Source: Bacteroidota bacterium
GTDB lineage: Bacteria > Bacteroidota > Bacteroidia > Bacteroidales > Lentimicrobiaceae
Direction of reading: 5' to 3'
NCBI GenBank assembly: GCA_009773455.1
Contig: WSXU01000018.1
Coordinates: forward strand, 61,235 to 125,234
DNA length: 64,000 nt
Part shown: in pieces, positions 46,701-54,066 of the stretch
Layout of the letters: each line of letters opens with the position of its first letter
How positions within the stretch are numbered: the first letter of the stretch is position 1
Notes under the pieces: generated by a model
What the model was told of the DNA's origin: nothing
Databases searched by the model: none
Seen by the model: only the letters and a program-made list of their open reading frames with translations
Translations under genes and position numbers: made by a program

Positions 46701-49094
46701 CAGTCGTTCTTAGTACTCGGATATTCTCCTGTAGGAACAACCGTCGGAACTGTGGTTGCATCAGATCCCGATCTGAACCAGACCCTCACTTATTCCATAG
46801 CATCAGGAAATACAAACAGTGCATTCGCCATTCAGGCGTCAACTGGTCTCATAACCGTAGCCAACAGCAGTGCATTGAATTACATTACAAATCCTACATT
46901 TACATTGTCAGTAAGGGTACAGGACAACGGAACGCCTGTTTTATCCTCATTTGCCACCATAACCATCACGGTTACCCCGGTGAACAACAATCCGGTTTTT
47001 GCCAACCAGGCATTTTCAGTAAACGAAAATACAGCAATTGGTGTGATTGTTGGCCATATCACTGCCACCGACCCTGACCCGGGACAAACGCTCAGTTATG
47101 TGCTAACTTCCGGAAATACAGCCGGTGCATTCCTTCTTGGAACAAACGGAATTCTAAGTGTTGCCAATGCTTCAGCCATCAATTATGAAACAAATCCGGT
47201 CTTCACGCTGGGCGTAACGGTTACCGACAATGGACTTCCGCAGCTTTCAGCTACGGCAACAGTTACGGTAACCCTTAATAATTTAAATGAGACACCGGCC
47301 ATGGGAGCCAGCCAGAATCTATACGTAAATGAGAATGCTGCAACAGGCACTGCTGTCGGAACTGTAACCGCCACTGATCCTGATGCAGGCCAATCACTCG
47401 TCTACTCTATCGTTTCAGGAAATACAGGCAATGCATTTACAATTTCACCATCAACAGGCGCAATCACAGTCAGTGGCAGTCTGAATTTCGAAATCGCCAG
47501 CCTCTACTCACTCACGGTCAGGGCTACCGACAATGGCTCGCCGGCTTTATGGTGTGAACAGGTGAATGTGATCCATGTAAACGACGTAAATGAGCAACCT
47601 GTAATCAACAACCAGGGATTCACCGCCGCTGCCTATGCACCCAACGGAACCATTATCGGAACTGTAAACGCTACTGACCCCGATATGAACCAGTCACTGG
47701 TCTATACCATCCAGTCAGGAAACACCGGCACAGCATTCGCACTGAATGCCTCAACCGGGGTCATCACCGTTGCCAACAGCAGCGCCCTGAACCCATCAAC
47801 CAGTCCTGTATTTACCATCACAGTCAGGGTTCAGGACAACGGAACCCCCCTGATGTCGTCAACTGCCCAGGTAACAATAACCCTCAATGGTCAGAACTCT
47901 GCCCCGGTAATTGCCCCTCAGTCATTCACCATCAATGAAAACCTGCCTTCAGGATCAGTCGTCGGGAATGTCGTGGCCAGCGACCCAAATGCCGGACAAA
48001 CACTCTCATACAGCATCGTTTCGGGGAATAACAGCAATGCATTTTCGATTTCATCTTCAGGTGCCCTGATCGTTAATAATGCCCAGGCCATCGATTTTGA
48101 AAGCAATCCTTTGTTCACGCTGCTTGTGATGGTATCTGACAATGGTACCCCGGTTTTGTGGTCACAGGCACCTGTTTCCATCGCAGTTGTCAATGTTAAT
48201 GACCCCCCTGTTGTGATGCCACAAACCTATACTGCCAAGGAGAATATCCCTACCGGACGTTACGTTTGCAAGGTGATAGCCACCGATCAGGATCCGGGTG
48301 ATACTTACCAGAGTTACATTATGGCCGGAAATACCAATAATGCATTCAAAATCCAGTCCTATACATCCAGAATTTTTGTTGACAATGCAGCAGCGATGAA
48401 TTATGAGGTGACCCCGGTATTCTACCTGACTGTCAGATCTGTTGACAATCATGGTGCCTATACCGAACAAATCATAACCATTAACATCGAGGACCTCAAT
48501 GAAGCACCGGTTGTTCCCAACCAGAACTTCACCGTCAGCGGTACGGCCCCAAATGGCACCCTTGTGGGACACGTAACTGCCACTGATCCGGATCAGGGTC
48601 AGACTCTGAGATATTCTATCACACAGGGCAATACCAATGGAATCTTTGCCATTGATCTCTATTCAGGTAACCTCACAATAGCAAACGCAGCTGCATTACA
48701 GAATTCCACAGCCAATTCATTCCTGCTGACCGTGAAAGTACGCGACAACGGATCCCCTGTACTTTATTCCAATGGTTACATGACGATTGCTATAATCAGG
48801 AACAAGGAATCCGGAGAACTGATCGCTGAATCAGGGCCTGAAAGACTGAACCTGCAGCTGAGCGTTTACCCGAATCCATCTGCAGACGGGTTATTCAACA
48901 TCAGTCTGAAAGAAGAAACATCAGAAGAAACTACATTGATCATCACTGATCTGACCGGAAAAAAGGTCGGGGAGGCAAACTTCTCCGGAATGATGAATTA
49001 CAGGATTGATCTGGGCTATCTGACTTCCGGTGTATACCTGATGCACGCTCAGAGCGCACTTAAGCATTCGGTTAGTAAACTCGTAAAGCAATAA
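43725..49094 (+). CDS. T9SS-secreted surface protein: beta-helix, twelve cadherin-like repeats, type A sorting domain
   Basis: 1789 residues, paralogue of the preceding gene. Signal peptide to about residue 38 ('LLVILLLVQVTIVGQ'), then a beta-helix (about 40-450) that is nearly the same as in the first protein, sharing 'IYIDPTNTATGQNGTITNPY' and 'KYFINPDQSYSPGD'. Twelve cadherin-like repeats follow, then the T9SS type A tail ('VYPNPSADGLF', 'YLTSGVYLMHAQS', KLVKQ). The repeats contain DPDxGQ and TDNG loops likely to bind calcium. Placement next to the EPS cluster and fcl/gmd suggests the protein acts on or with the polysaccharide. Family layout is certain, function inferred. Confidence 0.9.
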   Translation: MKSSLAKKTSFLNGFNELRAAGLLVILLLVQVTIVGQTTIYIDPTNTATGQNGTITNPYSSWSQVTFTNGNTYLQKRGTTFSTTGNITITGRNDITLGAYGTGNRPKIIKTTASGYVIDMTTVSNCIVRDLEISSTANATSAILIDGYSTNISPNNLIDNCELHSCEWGVRIITQAPGNRILNSIIHNTGDDGIYAKDITTIEVGYCHIYDVNMKYFINPDQSYSPGDNIQLVSLYDLYFNIHHNTLDHSSSGNKFCFIVAGETYTGLMEYNTMIGNSGSVTSCLYFGHTSGTVIVRYNTLQDGNYGIYSYVYDLQLYYNKILRNNQGVTVMSNHNLTAQNNVFYNNLNASISSISNTSVTSKNNIFYLSGSSARAYSCNSTIISNYNNFNVQQANFLNGHSTLASWQSATGNDLNSFIANPMFVNPATDDYCLLPASTCINSGNNVGLTADFFGTPVPQASGPDVGIHEVVSTTGNQAPVIANQSFNLPENSINGTQVGQVVAYDPNAGQTITYSITGGNTSNAFTINQTTGALAVANSAVLNFETVQLFTLTVQVQDNGTGNLTASATVTVNLTNVNETPAMSGQSLSLNENAAAGTLAGTMTATDPDQGQTMTYSITSGNTNTAFAINASTGAITVSNPAALNFESQQSFTLVIRAQDNGTPSLYATANAQISIINVNESPVVNNQTFQVLSNSPNGTAVGTVVATDPDQNQTLNYTITAGNTGTAFAINPSTGAITVANSSVVNYVTNPVFNVTVRVQDNGSPVLASFANITINVTPVNNVPVITNQSFTVNENSPAGSSVGQVAASDPDPGQTLTYAIISGNTGGTFQISASGLISVANAASLNYENLPSYQLLVQVTDNGVPPLASSTNISITVNNVNETPVITSNQSFTVAEHVPAGTQVGIVSASDPDNGQSLTYSIIGGNTNNAFSISSTTGTISVSGLVCFELCTQYSLNIRVADNGTPSLNDEEIVTIVLTDVNENPVVNNQSFLVLGYSPVGTTVGTVVASDPDLNQTLTYSIASGNTNSAFAIQASTGLITVANSSALNYITNPTFTLSVRVQDNGTPVLSSFATITITVTPVNNNPVFANQAFSVNENTAIGVIVGHITATDPDPGQTLSYVLTSGNTAGAFLLGTNGILSVANASAINYETNPVFTLGVTVTDNGLPQLSATATVTVTLNNLNETPAMGASQNLYVNENAATGTAVGTVTATDPDAGQSLVYSIVSGNTGNAFTISPSTGAITVSGSLNFEIASLYSLTVRATDNGSPALWCEQVNVIHVNDVNEQPVINNQGFTAAAYAPNGTIIGTVNATDPDMNQSLVYTIQSGNTGTAFALNASTGVITVANSSALNPSTSPVFTITVRVQDNGTPLMSSTAQVTITLNGQNSAPVIAPQSFTINENLPSGSVVGNVVASDPNAGQTLSYSIVSGNNSNAFSISSSGALIVNNAQAIDFESNPLFTLLVMVSDNGTPVLWSQAPVSIAVVNVNDPPVVMPQTYTAKENIPTGRYVCKVIATDQDPGDTYQSYIMAGNTNNAFKIQSYTSRIFVDNAAAMNYEVTPVFYLTVRSVDNHGAYTEQIITINIEDLNEAPVVPNQNFTVSGTAPNGTLVGHVTATDPDQGQTLRYSITQGNTNGIFAIDLYSGNLTIANAAALQNSTANSFLLTVKVRDNGSPVLYSNGYMTIAIIRNKESGELIAESGPERLNLQLSVYPNPSADGLFNISLKEETSEETTLIITDLTGKKVGEANFSGMMNYRIDLGYLTSGVYLMHAQSALKHSVSKLVKQ
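45148..48800 (+). repeat. array of twelve cadherin-like coding repeats
   Basis: Twelve tandem units of about 300 bp in the second giant gene, of the same type as the nine in the first. Alternating unit types (with 'VNEN' or with 'APNG/SPNG' after the NQ-x-F segment) suggest duplication of pairs. Confidence 0.82.
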
Positions 49095-49127
49095 GACATT
49101 AAACCAGGTTTGATTATTGCACGGTTT

Positions 49128-49163
49128 AGGGGGGTGACACGGGGTTACCTCCCTTCCCTTTTT
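49128..49163 (+). terminator. terminator after the second giant gene
   Basis: AGGGGGGTGAC-acggg-GTTACCTCCCTT stem followed by CCCTTTTTAAT. It lies about 35 bp after the stop and just before the convergent fcl stop. Confidence 0.7.
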
Positions 49164-49176
49164 AATGAGGATACAA

Positions 49177-50280
49177 TTAATATTGATTGTAAACCTTTGC
49201 TATACCTTCGGAAAGCTCTGTCTTACTGACCCAGCCCAAAGATTCGAGTTTTGAGATATTCAGCAATTTCCTGGGTGTTCCGTCTGGTTTTGAATCGTCA
49301 AAAACAACTTCTCCATTGAAACCAACGATGTTCTTAATCAATAAGGCAAGTTCTTTTATCGTTATCTCCTTACCTGTTCCGATGTTGATGTGACAATTGC
49401 GGATCTGATTTTCCCCTGTAAAAACATTCCCCTCAATGATATCTTTAAAATCACGGTTTTCCATCAGGAATATACAGGCATCTGCCATATCATCGCTCCA
49501 GAGAAATTCACGCAAAGGCCTGCCTGAACCCCAGAGCCTCAGACTGACCGAGTGCACTCCATTTGCGGAAATAACCTGAATTCCATGTTTATCAAGATAA
49601 TCCAATATCTCAGCATCCGATGACTGATCGGGGGAAATCGTGCCGGCACCATATTTACGAAAATCATCCCTCACAGCACCCATATCATTGCGTTCGATGC
49701 ATTTGCTCAAATGCATTTTACGAATCAGGGCCGGCAAAACATGAGAGTTTTCCAGATGGTAATTATCGTTGTATCCATAAAGATTCGTAGGCATAACTGA
49801 AATGAAATTGTCGCCATACTGTATATTGTAGGCTTCACACATTTTCATGCCGGCGATTTTGGCAATGGCATAAGGTTCATTGGTATACTCAAGCTCACTG
49901 GTCAGCAGGTGTTCCTCACGCATCGGCTGAGGCGCATTTTTGGGATATACACAACTGCTTCCGAGAAATAACAGTTTTCTTACCTTATTGATATGAGATT
50001 GGTGTATAACATTGTTCTGAATCTGTATATTTTCATAAATAAACTGAGCCCTGTAGGTATTGTTGGCCATGATGCCGCCAACTTTAGCCGCTGCCAGAAT
50101 TACATACTGTGGCTTAATTTCAGAGAAAAATTCCGCAACGGCCTGTTGGTTTGTAAGATCAAGCTCAGCATGAGTCCGCGTAATAATATTCTTATAACCT
50201 TTTTGCTGAAGGCTTTTCATTATGGCACTCCCAACCAGGCCCCGGTGCCCGGCTACGAATATGCTGTTGTCTTTATTCAT
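49177..50280 (-). CDS. fcl: GDP-L-fucose synthase
   Basis: 367 residues of the extended SDR family. The Rossmann motif is 'VAGHRGLVGSAIMKSL' (Gly-x2-Gly-x2-Gly near residue 11), the active site Tyr-x3-Lys is 'EPYAIAKIAGMKMCEAY', and 'LFLGSSCVYPKNAPQPM' is a family signature. It epimerises and reduces GDP-4-keto-6-deoxymannose to GDP-fucose. It is about 45 residues longer than E. coli Fcl because of an insert near residues 180-225 ('RNDMGAVRDDFRKYGAG' onwards), a variant common in Bacteroidetes. It lies 26 bp after gmd in the same operon. Confidence 0.95.
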   Translation of the reverse strand: MNKDNSIFVAGHRGLVGSAIMKSLQQKGYKNIITRTHAELDLTNQQAVAEFFSEIKPQYVILAAAKVGGIMANNTYRAQFIYENIQIQNNVIHQSHINKVRKLLFLGSSCVYPKNAPQPMREEHLLTSELEYTNEPYAIAKIAGMKMCEAYNIQYGDNFISVMPTNLYGYNDNYHLENSHVLPALIRKMHLSKCIERNDMGAVRDDFRKYGAGTISPDQSSDAEILDYLDKHGIQVISANGVHSVSLRLWGSGRPLREFLWSDDMADACIFLMENRDFKDIIEGNVFTGENQIRNCHINIGTGKEITIKELALLIKNIVGFNGEVVFDDSKPDGTPRKLLNISKLESLGWVSKTELSEGIAKVYNQY

Positions 50281-50306
50281 CAGGAATGTTCGTTTGCGGA
50301 TAATAA

Positions 50307-51425
50307 TTACTCAAAATAACTGAGGACACTGTACCCCCCTTCGGTCAGGTATCTGTCCTTTTTCATCAGATGGAGATCGCTTTCCATCATATCCTTAACC
50401 AATCCCTTAAGGTCATATTCCGGCTCCCAACCCAGCTGTGTTTTCGACTTAGTCGGGTCTCCAATCAAAAGTTCTACTTCGGTCGGCCTGAAATAAGCCG
50501 GATCAACGGCCAGCACTTCTTTGCCAACAGGTACCTGGTATTCAGGATTGTTGCACGCTTTCACACAGGCCCTCTCCTCAATGCCATGACCTTTGAATTC
50601 AAGCTCAATTCCGACTTCTTCAAATGACATTCTGACAAAATCCCTCACTTCAGTGGTAACTCCCGTTGCAATTACGAAGTCATCAGGTTTATCCTGCTGC
50701 AGTATCAGATACATTGCTTTTACATAATCTTTCGCATGGCCCCAGTCGCGCTTCGCTGAAAGGTTGCCAAGGTATAGCTTATCCTGCATTCCCAGTGCAA
50801 TCCTGGCAACAGCCATAGTGATTTTTCTGGTAACAAATGTTTCACCCCTGATCGGAGACTCATGATTGAACAGAATCCCGTTTGAGGCAAAAATTCCATA
50901 GGCTTCACGGTAATTAACCGTTATCCAGTAAGCATATAACTTGGCTACTGCATAAGGACTGCGAGGGTAAAACGGTGTCTTTTCCGACTGAGGCACTTCC
51001 TGAACCAGTCCGTAGAGTTCACTGGTAGAGGCCTGATAAATCCTTGTTTTCTTTACAAGTCCCAGAAGACGGACAGCTTCAAGCAATCTCAATGTGCCGA
51101 TTCCATCCGCATTGGCTGTATATTCGGGAGAGTCGAAACTAACTTTAACATGCGACATGGCAGCCAGATTATAGATTTCGTCGGGCTGAACCTCCTGAAT
51201 TATCCTGATAAGATTCGAAGAATCTGTCATATCACCATAATGCAGAACAAAATGGCGGTTTTCGATATGGGGATCCTGATAAATATGATCGATCCTGTTG
51301 GTATTAAACAAGGAACTCCGGCGCTTAAGACCATGAACGATATATCCTTTACGCAGTAAAAATTCAGCCAGATAGGCACCGTCTTGTCCGGTAACCCCGG
51401 TTATTAAAGCAACTTTATTCGGCAT
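50307..51425 (-). CDS. gmd: GDP-mannose 4,6-dehydratase
   Basis: 372 residues from the ATG at 51425, just before '[20 protein letters not shown]' (the Rossmann glycine motif). The frame is open further upstream to 51635 but that part is not conserved and would overlap the divergent promoter region. Catalytic Tyr-x3-Lys is in '[16 protein letters not shown]'; '[17 protein letters not shown]' is diagnostic for Gmd. It converts GDP-mannose to GDP-4-keto-6-deoxymannose, substrate of Fcl and of perosamine synthase. It heads the gmd-fcl operon. Confidence 0.95.
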   Translation of the reverse strand: MPNKVALITGVTGQDGAYLAEFLLRKGYIVHGLKRRSSLFNTNRIDHIYQDPHIENRHFVLHYGDMTDSSNLIRIIQEVQPDEIYNLAAMSHVKVSFDSPEYTANADGIGTLRLLEAVRLLGLVKKTRIYQASTSELYGLVQEVPQSEKTPFYPRSPYAVAKLYAYWITVNYREAYGIFASNGILFNHESPIRGETFVTRKITMAVARIALGMQDKLYLGNLSAKRDWGHAKDYVKAMYLILQQDKPDDFVIATGVTTEVRDFVRMSFEEVGIELEFKGHGIEERACVKACNNPEYQVPVGKEVLAVDPAYFRPTEVELLIGDPTKSKTQLGWEPEYDLKGLVKDMMESDLHLMKKDRYLTEGGYSVLSYFE

Positions 51426-51455
51426 ATAAGTGAAATTGGTGTGGGAAATGCTAAA

Positions 51456-51463
51456 CAAATTTA
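51456..51463 (-). promoter_or_regulatory. candidate -7 element for gmd-fcl
   Basis: TAAATTTG on the minus strand fits TAnnTTTG and lies 31-38 bp before the gmd ATG. The region upstream is T-rich but lacks a TTTG at ideal spacing. Confidence 0.4.
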
Positions 51464-51566
51464 CAAAAAAACAAAAATAACCGACTATAGTTTCGAATTC
51501 CCGCTTAATTGTTACCATTCCTGTCAAAATGGTTGAAACCATCCAGAAGTTGACAACAGAAAATAC

Positions 51567-51574
51567 TACTTTTG
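51567..51574 (+). promoter_or_regulatory. candidate -7 element for wtpB
   Basis: TACTTTTG fits TAnnTTTG and lies 31 bp before the wtpB ATG. It supports a separate promoter for wtpBC, divergent from gmd. No ideal -33 box was found. Confidence 0.4.
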
Positions 51575-51604
51575 CGCAGAACGTGTGTGTCGGAGAGTTA
51601 ATAT

Positions 51605-52390
51605 ATGAAATATCGTTCATTTTATCTGTGGGCAAACCTGCTGGGTGCAGCTGTTCTTCTTTTTATTGCAGCACCGCTGGCTGGAATTGTCCTATCAACA
51701 GATTTCAAAGATGTGATCAATGCTGCTTCCGAAAAGGAGGTTAGTGCCAGTATCTGGCTCACCATTATTGCTTCAATCATCGCAACCCTTCTTTTTGCTG
51801 CGCTTTCACTTCCTTTTGCCTGGCTCCTTGCCCGAAAGAAATTTATTTTTAAACGCCTCGTCACAGGAATCATAGATTTACCCGTAGTTATTCCCCATAC
51901 AGCAGCAGGAATCGCCCTGCTCGGGATTATTTCACGTAATTCCCCGATCGGGAGATTCGCCGGTTCATTCGGAATTGATTTTGTCGGTCACCCGTCAGGA
52001 ATCATCATCGCTATGGCTTTTGTAAGCCTTCCGTTTTTTATCAATTCGGCCAGGGATGGGTTTTCTGCTGTCCCCGAAAGACTTGAAAAAGCAGCCCTGA
52101 ATCTGGGGGCCAGCCCGGCAAGGGTGTTTATAACCATTTCTGTCCCGCTGGCGATGCGCCAGATCATATCGGGCTGTGTCATGATGTTTGCCCGCGGAAT
52201 GAGTGAATTCGGAGCTGTTGTGGTCATCGCCTATCACCCAATGGTCGCACCCGTTCTGATCTATGAACGGTTCAGTTCCTTCGGTTTGCAGTACGCCAGA
52301 CCGGTCGCTGTAATCATGATTGTTCTCTCCGTGGTTTTCTTCCTACTGATGAGATTGATGTCTAAAGATGCTGAAAATGCTAGAAATTAA
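51605..52390 (+). CDS. wtpB: tungstate/molybdate ABC transporter permease
   Basis: 261 residues with six hydrophobic helices and the ABC permease EAA loop '[20 protein letters not shown]'. '[18 protein letters not shown]' is typical of ModB/WtpB. It forms the inner-membrane channel for tungstate or molybdate, partnering WtpC (overlap 23 bp) and the binding protein WtpA encoded 49 kb upstream in the same orientation. A candidate -7 box lies just ahead of it. Confidence 0.88.
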   Translation: MKYRSFYLWANLLGAAVLLFIAAPLAGIVLSTDFKDVINAASEKEVSASIWLTIIASIIATLLFAALSLPFAWLLARKKFIFKRLVTGIIDLPVVIPHTAAGIALLGIISRNSPIGRFAGSFGIDFVGHPSGIIIAMAFVSLPFFINSARDGFSAVPERLEKAALNLGASPARVFITISVPLAMRQIISGCVMMFARGMSEFGAVVVIAYHPMVAPVLIYERFSSFGLQYARPVAVIMIVLSVVFFLLMRLMSKDAENARN

Positions 52391-53426
52391 AAATATCAAC
52401 AAAACCTTCGGGCGTTTCAGCATCAAAAATGTAAGCTTAACCGTTGCAGACGATGATTATTTTATACTTCTCGGGGCTTCGGGGGCTGGCAAGTCAGTTT
52501 TGCTTGAAATTATAGCCGGACTGGTAAACCCGGAAACAGGAGAGATTTTTCTGAACGGACAGAATATCACTGCTACGCCTGTGGATAAGAGAAAAACAGG
52601 TTTGATTTTCCAGACTCCTGCCATTTTCCCCCATCTGACCATCAGGCAAAACATCGCATATCCGCTGAAACATCCGGCCAGTCGGGCATCGGCTGATCAG
52701 GTGCAAAAACTGGCCGGGCAAATGAATGTTATTCACCTGCTTGATCAGAAGCCTGCCAAACTTTCAGGAGGTGAACTTCAGCGGGTAGCCCTCGCGAGGA
52801 CCTTAGCCTCGGATCCCGTAATGCTGCTTCTTGATGAACCTTTATCGGCTGTTGACACACCGATGAAATCAGGGCTGCGCGGATTGCTCAGGGAACTCAA
52901 CCGGCAGGGACTACCGGTTTTGCATGTCACCCACGATTACGAAGAAGCACTTGCGCTGGCCACGACCATGGCGGTAATTGAAGATGGTTGTATAGTTCAG
53001 ACGGGCTCCCCTGCTGAAATTCTGACCCATCCGAAAACCGGCTTTACAGCAGGTTTCTCCGGAGAACACAATTTTTTTAAAGCTCGGATTAAATCCGGTA
53101 ACGCCTGGATCAGCAGCGGTTTGAATCCTGAGGCAGCTGTTGAAATCAAACTCAATGAAATTTACGAAGACGGCACTGCCAATATCCTGATCAGGAGTAA
53201 ATACGTGATTATTTCTGTTGATCAGCCTCACATGAGTACAGTAAACAACCTGAGGGGTACCATCACAGGCATTAGTCCGTCACGCGACGGTTATGAAGTT
53301 TGTGTCAGCGGAAGCATTGATCTTTTTGCCAGGATAACCCGTGAATCAATGGAAACATTGAACCTGAGACATGGAATGAATGTATGGGCCTGCTTCAAGG
53401 CATCTTCGGTAGACGTGATCAGGTAA
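52368..53426 (+). CDS. wtpC: tungstate/molybdate ABC transporter ATP-binding protein
   Basis: 352 residues. Walker A 'LLGASGAGKSVLLEII' near residue 33-48, Q-loop 'GLIFQTPAIFPHLT', ABC signature 'LSGGELQRVALARTLA', Walker B 'VMLLLDEPLSAVD' and the His switch in 'LHVTHDYEEAL'. The last ~115 residues form a MOP/TOBE-like oxyanion-sensing domain ('AVEIKLNEIYEDGTANILIR', 'NNLRGTITGIS'). It energises WtpB. It overlaps wtpB by 23 bp; an ATG three codons downstream (52377) is an equally good start. Confidence 0.92.
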   Translation: MLKMLEIKNINKTFGRFSIKNVSLTVADDDYFILLGASGAGKSVLLEIIAGLVNPETGEIFLNGQNITATPVDKRKTGLIFQTPAIFPHLTIRQNIAYPLKHPASRASADQVQKLAGQMNVIHLLDQKPAKLSGGELQRVALARTLASDPVMLLLDEPLSAVDTPMKSGLRGLLRELNRQGLPVLHVTHDYEEALALATTMAVIEDGCIVQTGSPAEILTHPKTGFTAGFSGEHNFFKARIKSGNAWISSGLNPEAAVEIKLNEIYEDGTANILIRSKYVIISVDQPHMSTVNNLRGTITGISPSRDGYEVCVSGSIDLFARITRESMETLNLRHGMNVWACFKASSVDVIR

Positions 53427-53476
53427 AAGTTCTGAAAGAATCCAAATCAATTTATATCGAATCACAAGCAGGTTTT

Positions 53477-54049
53477 ATGACAGAACTTCCTGTAATCCCA
53501 AACCTGATTATCATCGGCGGATCATCGCGCAATGTAGGGAAAACAAGCCTGGCCCTGAAACTGATAGAGCAACTGGCTCCGCTTGAAAAGGTCACAGGGC
53601 TCAAGGTCACCAGCCTGAGACCCGGGGAAGACACTTACCATGGTGATCACGATAATCTTCAGAAAAACAATTTCGGGATCAGGGAAGAACTGGATCGCGA
53701 AACATCAAAAGATACATCCCGTATGCTTCGGGCAGGGGCTGAAAGAGTTTTTTTTATTGAGTCACCCGATCACCTGCTCGAAAGTGCATTTCACGATTTT
53801 ATGAAAGTTCACTATTCAGGCGGACCTTTAGTGTGCGAATCACGCAGCCTGCGACGCGCCGTGATTCCCGGACTTTTCGTCCTGCTGAAGCATTATAACA
53901 AGAATCTGATCAAACCTGATTTTGAGTACTATGAGTCACTGGCCGATATTATTTTTCAGATACATCCACAAATAATAAATTCTGAAAGCCTGGCTCAACA
54001 CATCACCTGGGGTGCATCAGGATGGAAACTCAACCATACGGAGGAATGA
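53477..54049 (+). CDS. MobB-like P-loop GTPase (molybdenum cofactor related)
   Basis: 190 residues from the ATG at 53477; an ATG at 53384 would add 31 residues and overlap wtpC by 43 bp. The P-loop is 'IIIGGSSRNVGKTSLALKL', matching the MobB/molybdopterin-guanine dinucleotide synthesis P-loop family, and 'VTGLKVTSLRPGED' follows. MobB-type proteins bind GTP and assist attachment of a nucleotide to the pterin cofactor. Its position after wtpBC links metal uptake to cofactor maturation. The C-terminal half does not match MobB closely, so a MobB-like name is safer than mobB. Confidence 0.7.
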   Translation: MTELPVIPNLIIIGGSSRNVGKTSLALKLIEQLAPLEKVTGLKVTSLRPGEDTYHGDHDNLQKNNFGIREELDRETSKDTSRMLRAGAERVFFIESPDHLLESAFHDFMKVHYSGGPLVCESRSLRRAVIPGLFVLLKHYNKNLIKPDFEYYESLADIIFQIHPQIINSESLAQHITWGASGWKLNHTEE

Positions 54050-54066
54050 AATCAGACTAAGTTATA

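Noticed and set aside
40306..48800. Cadherin-like repeat arrays as assembly artefacts or CRISPR-like arrays
   Set aside because: Units are diverged at DNA level, stay in frame and encode coherent domains, unlike collapsed or expanded assembly repeats or identical CRISPR repeats.
51426..51635. 70-codon upstream extension of gmd
   Set aside because: Not conserved in Gmd proteins, overlaps the start of wtpB and covers the divergent promoter region; the ATG at 51425 precedes the Rossmann motif.
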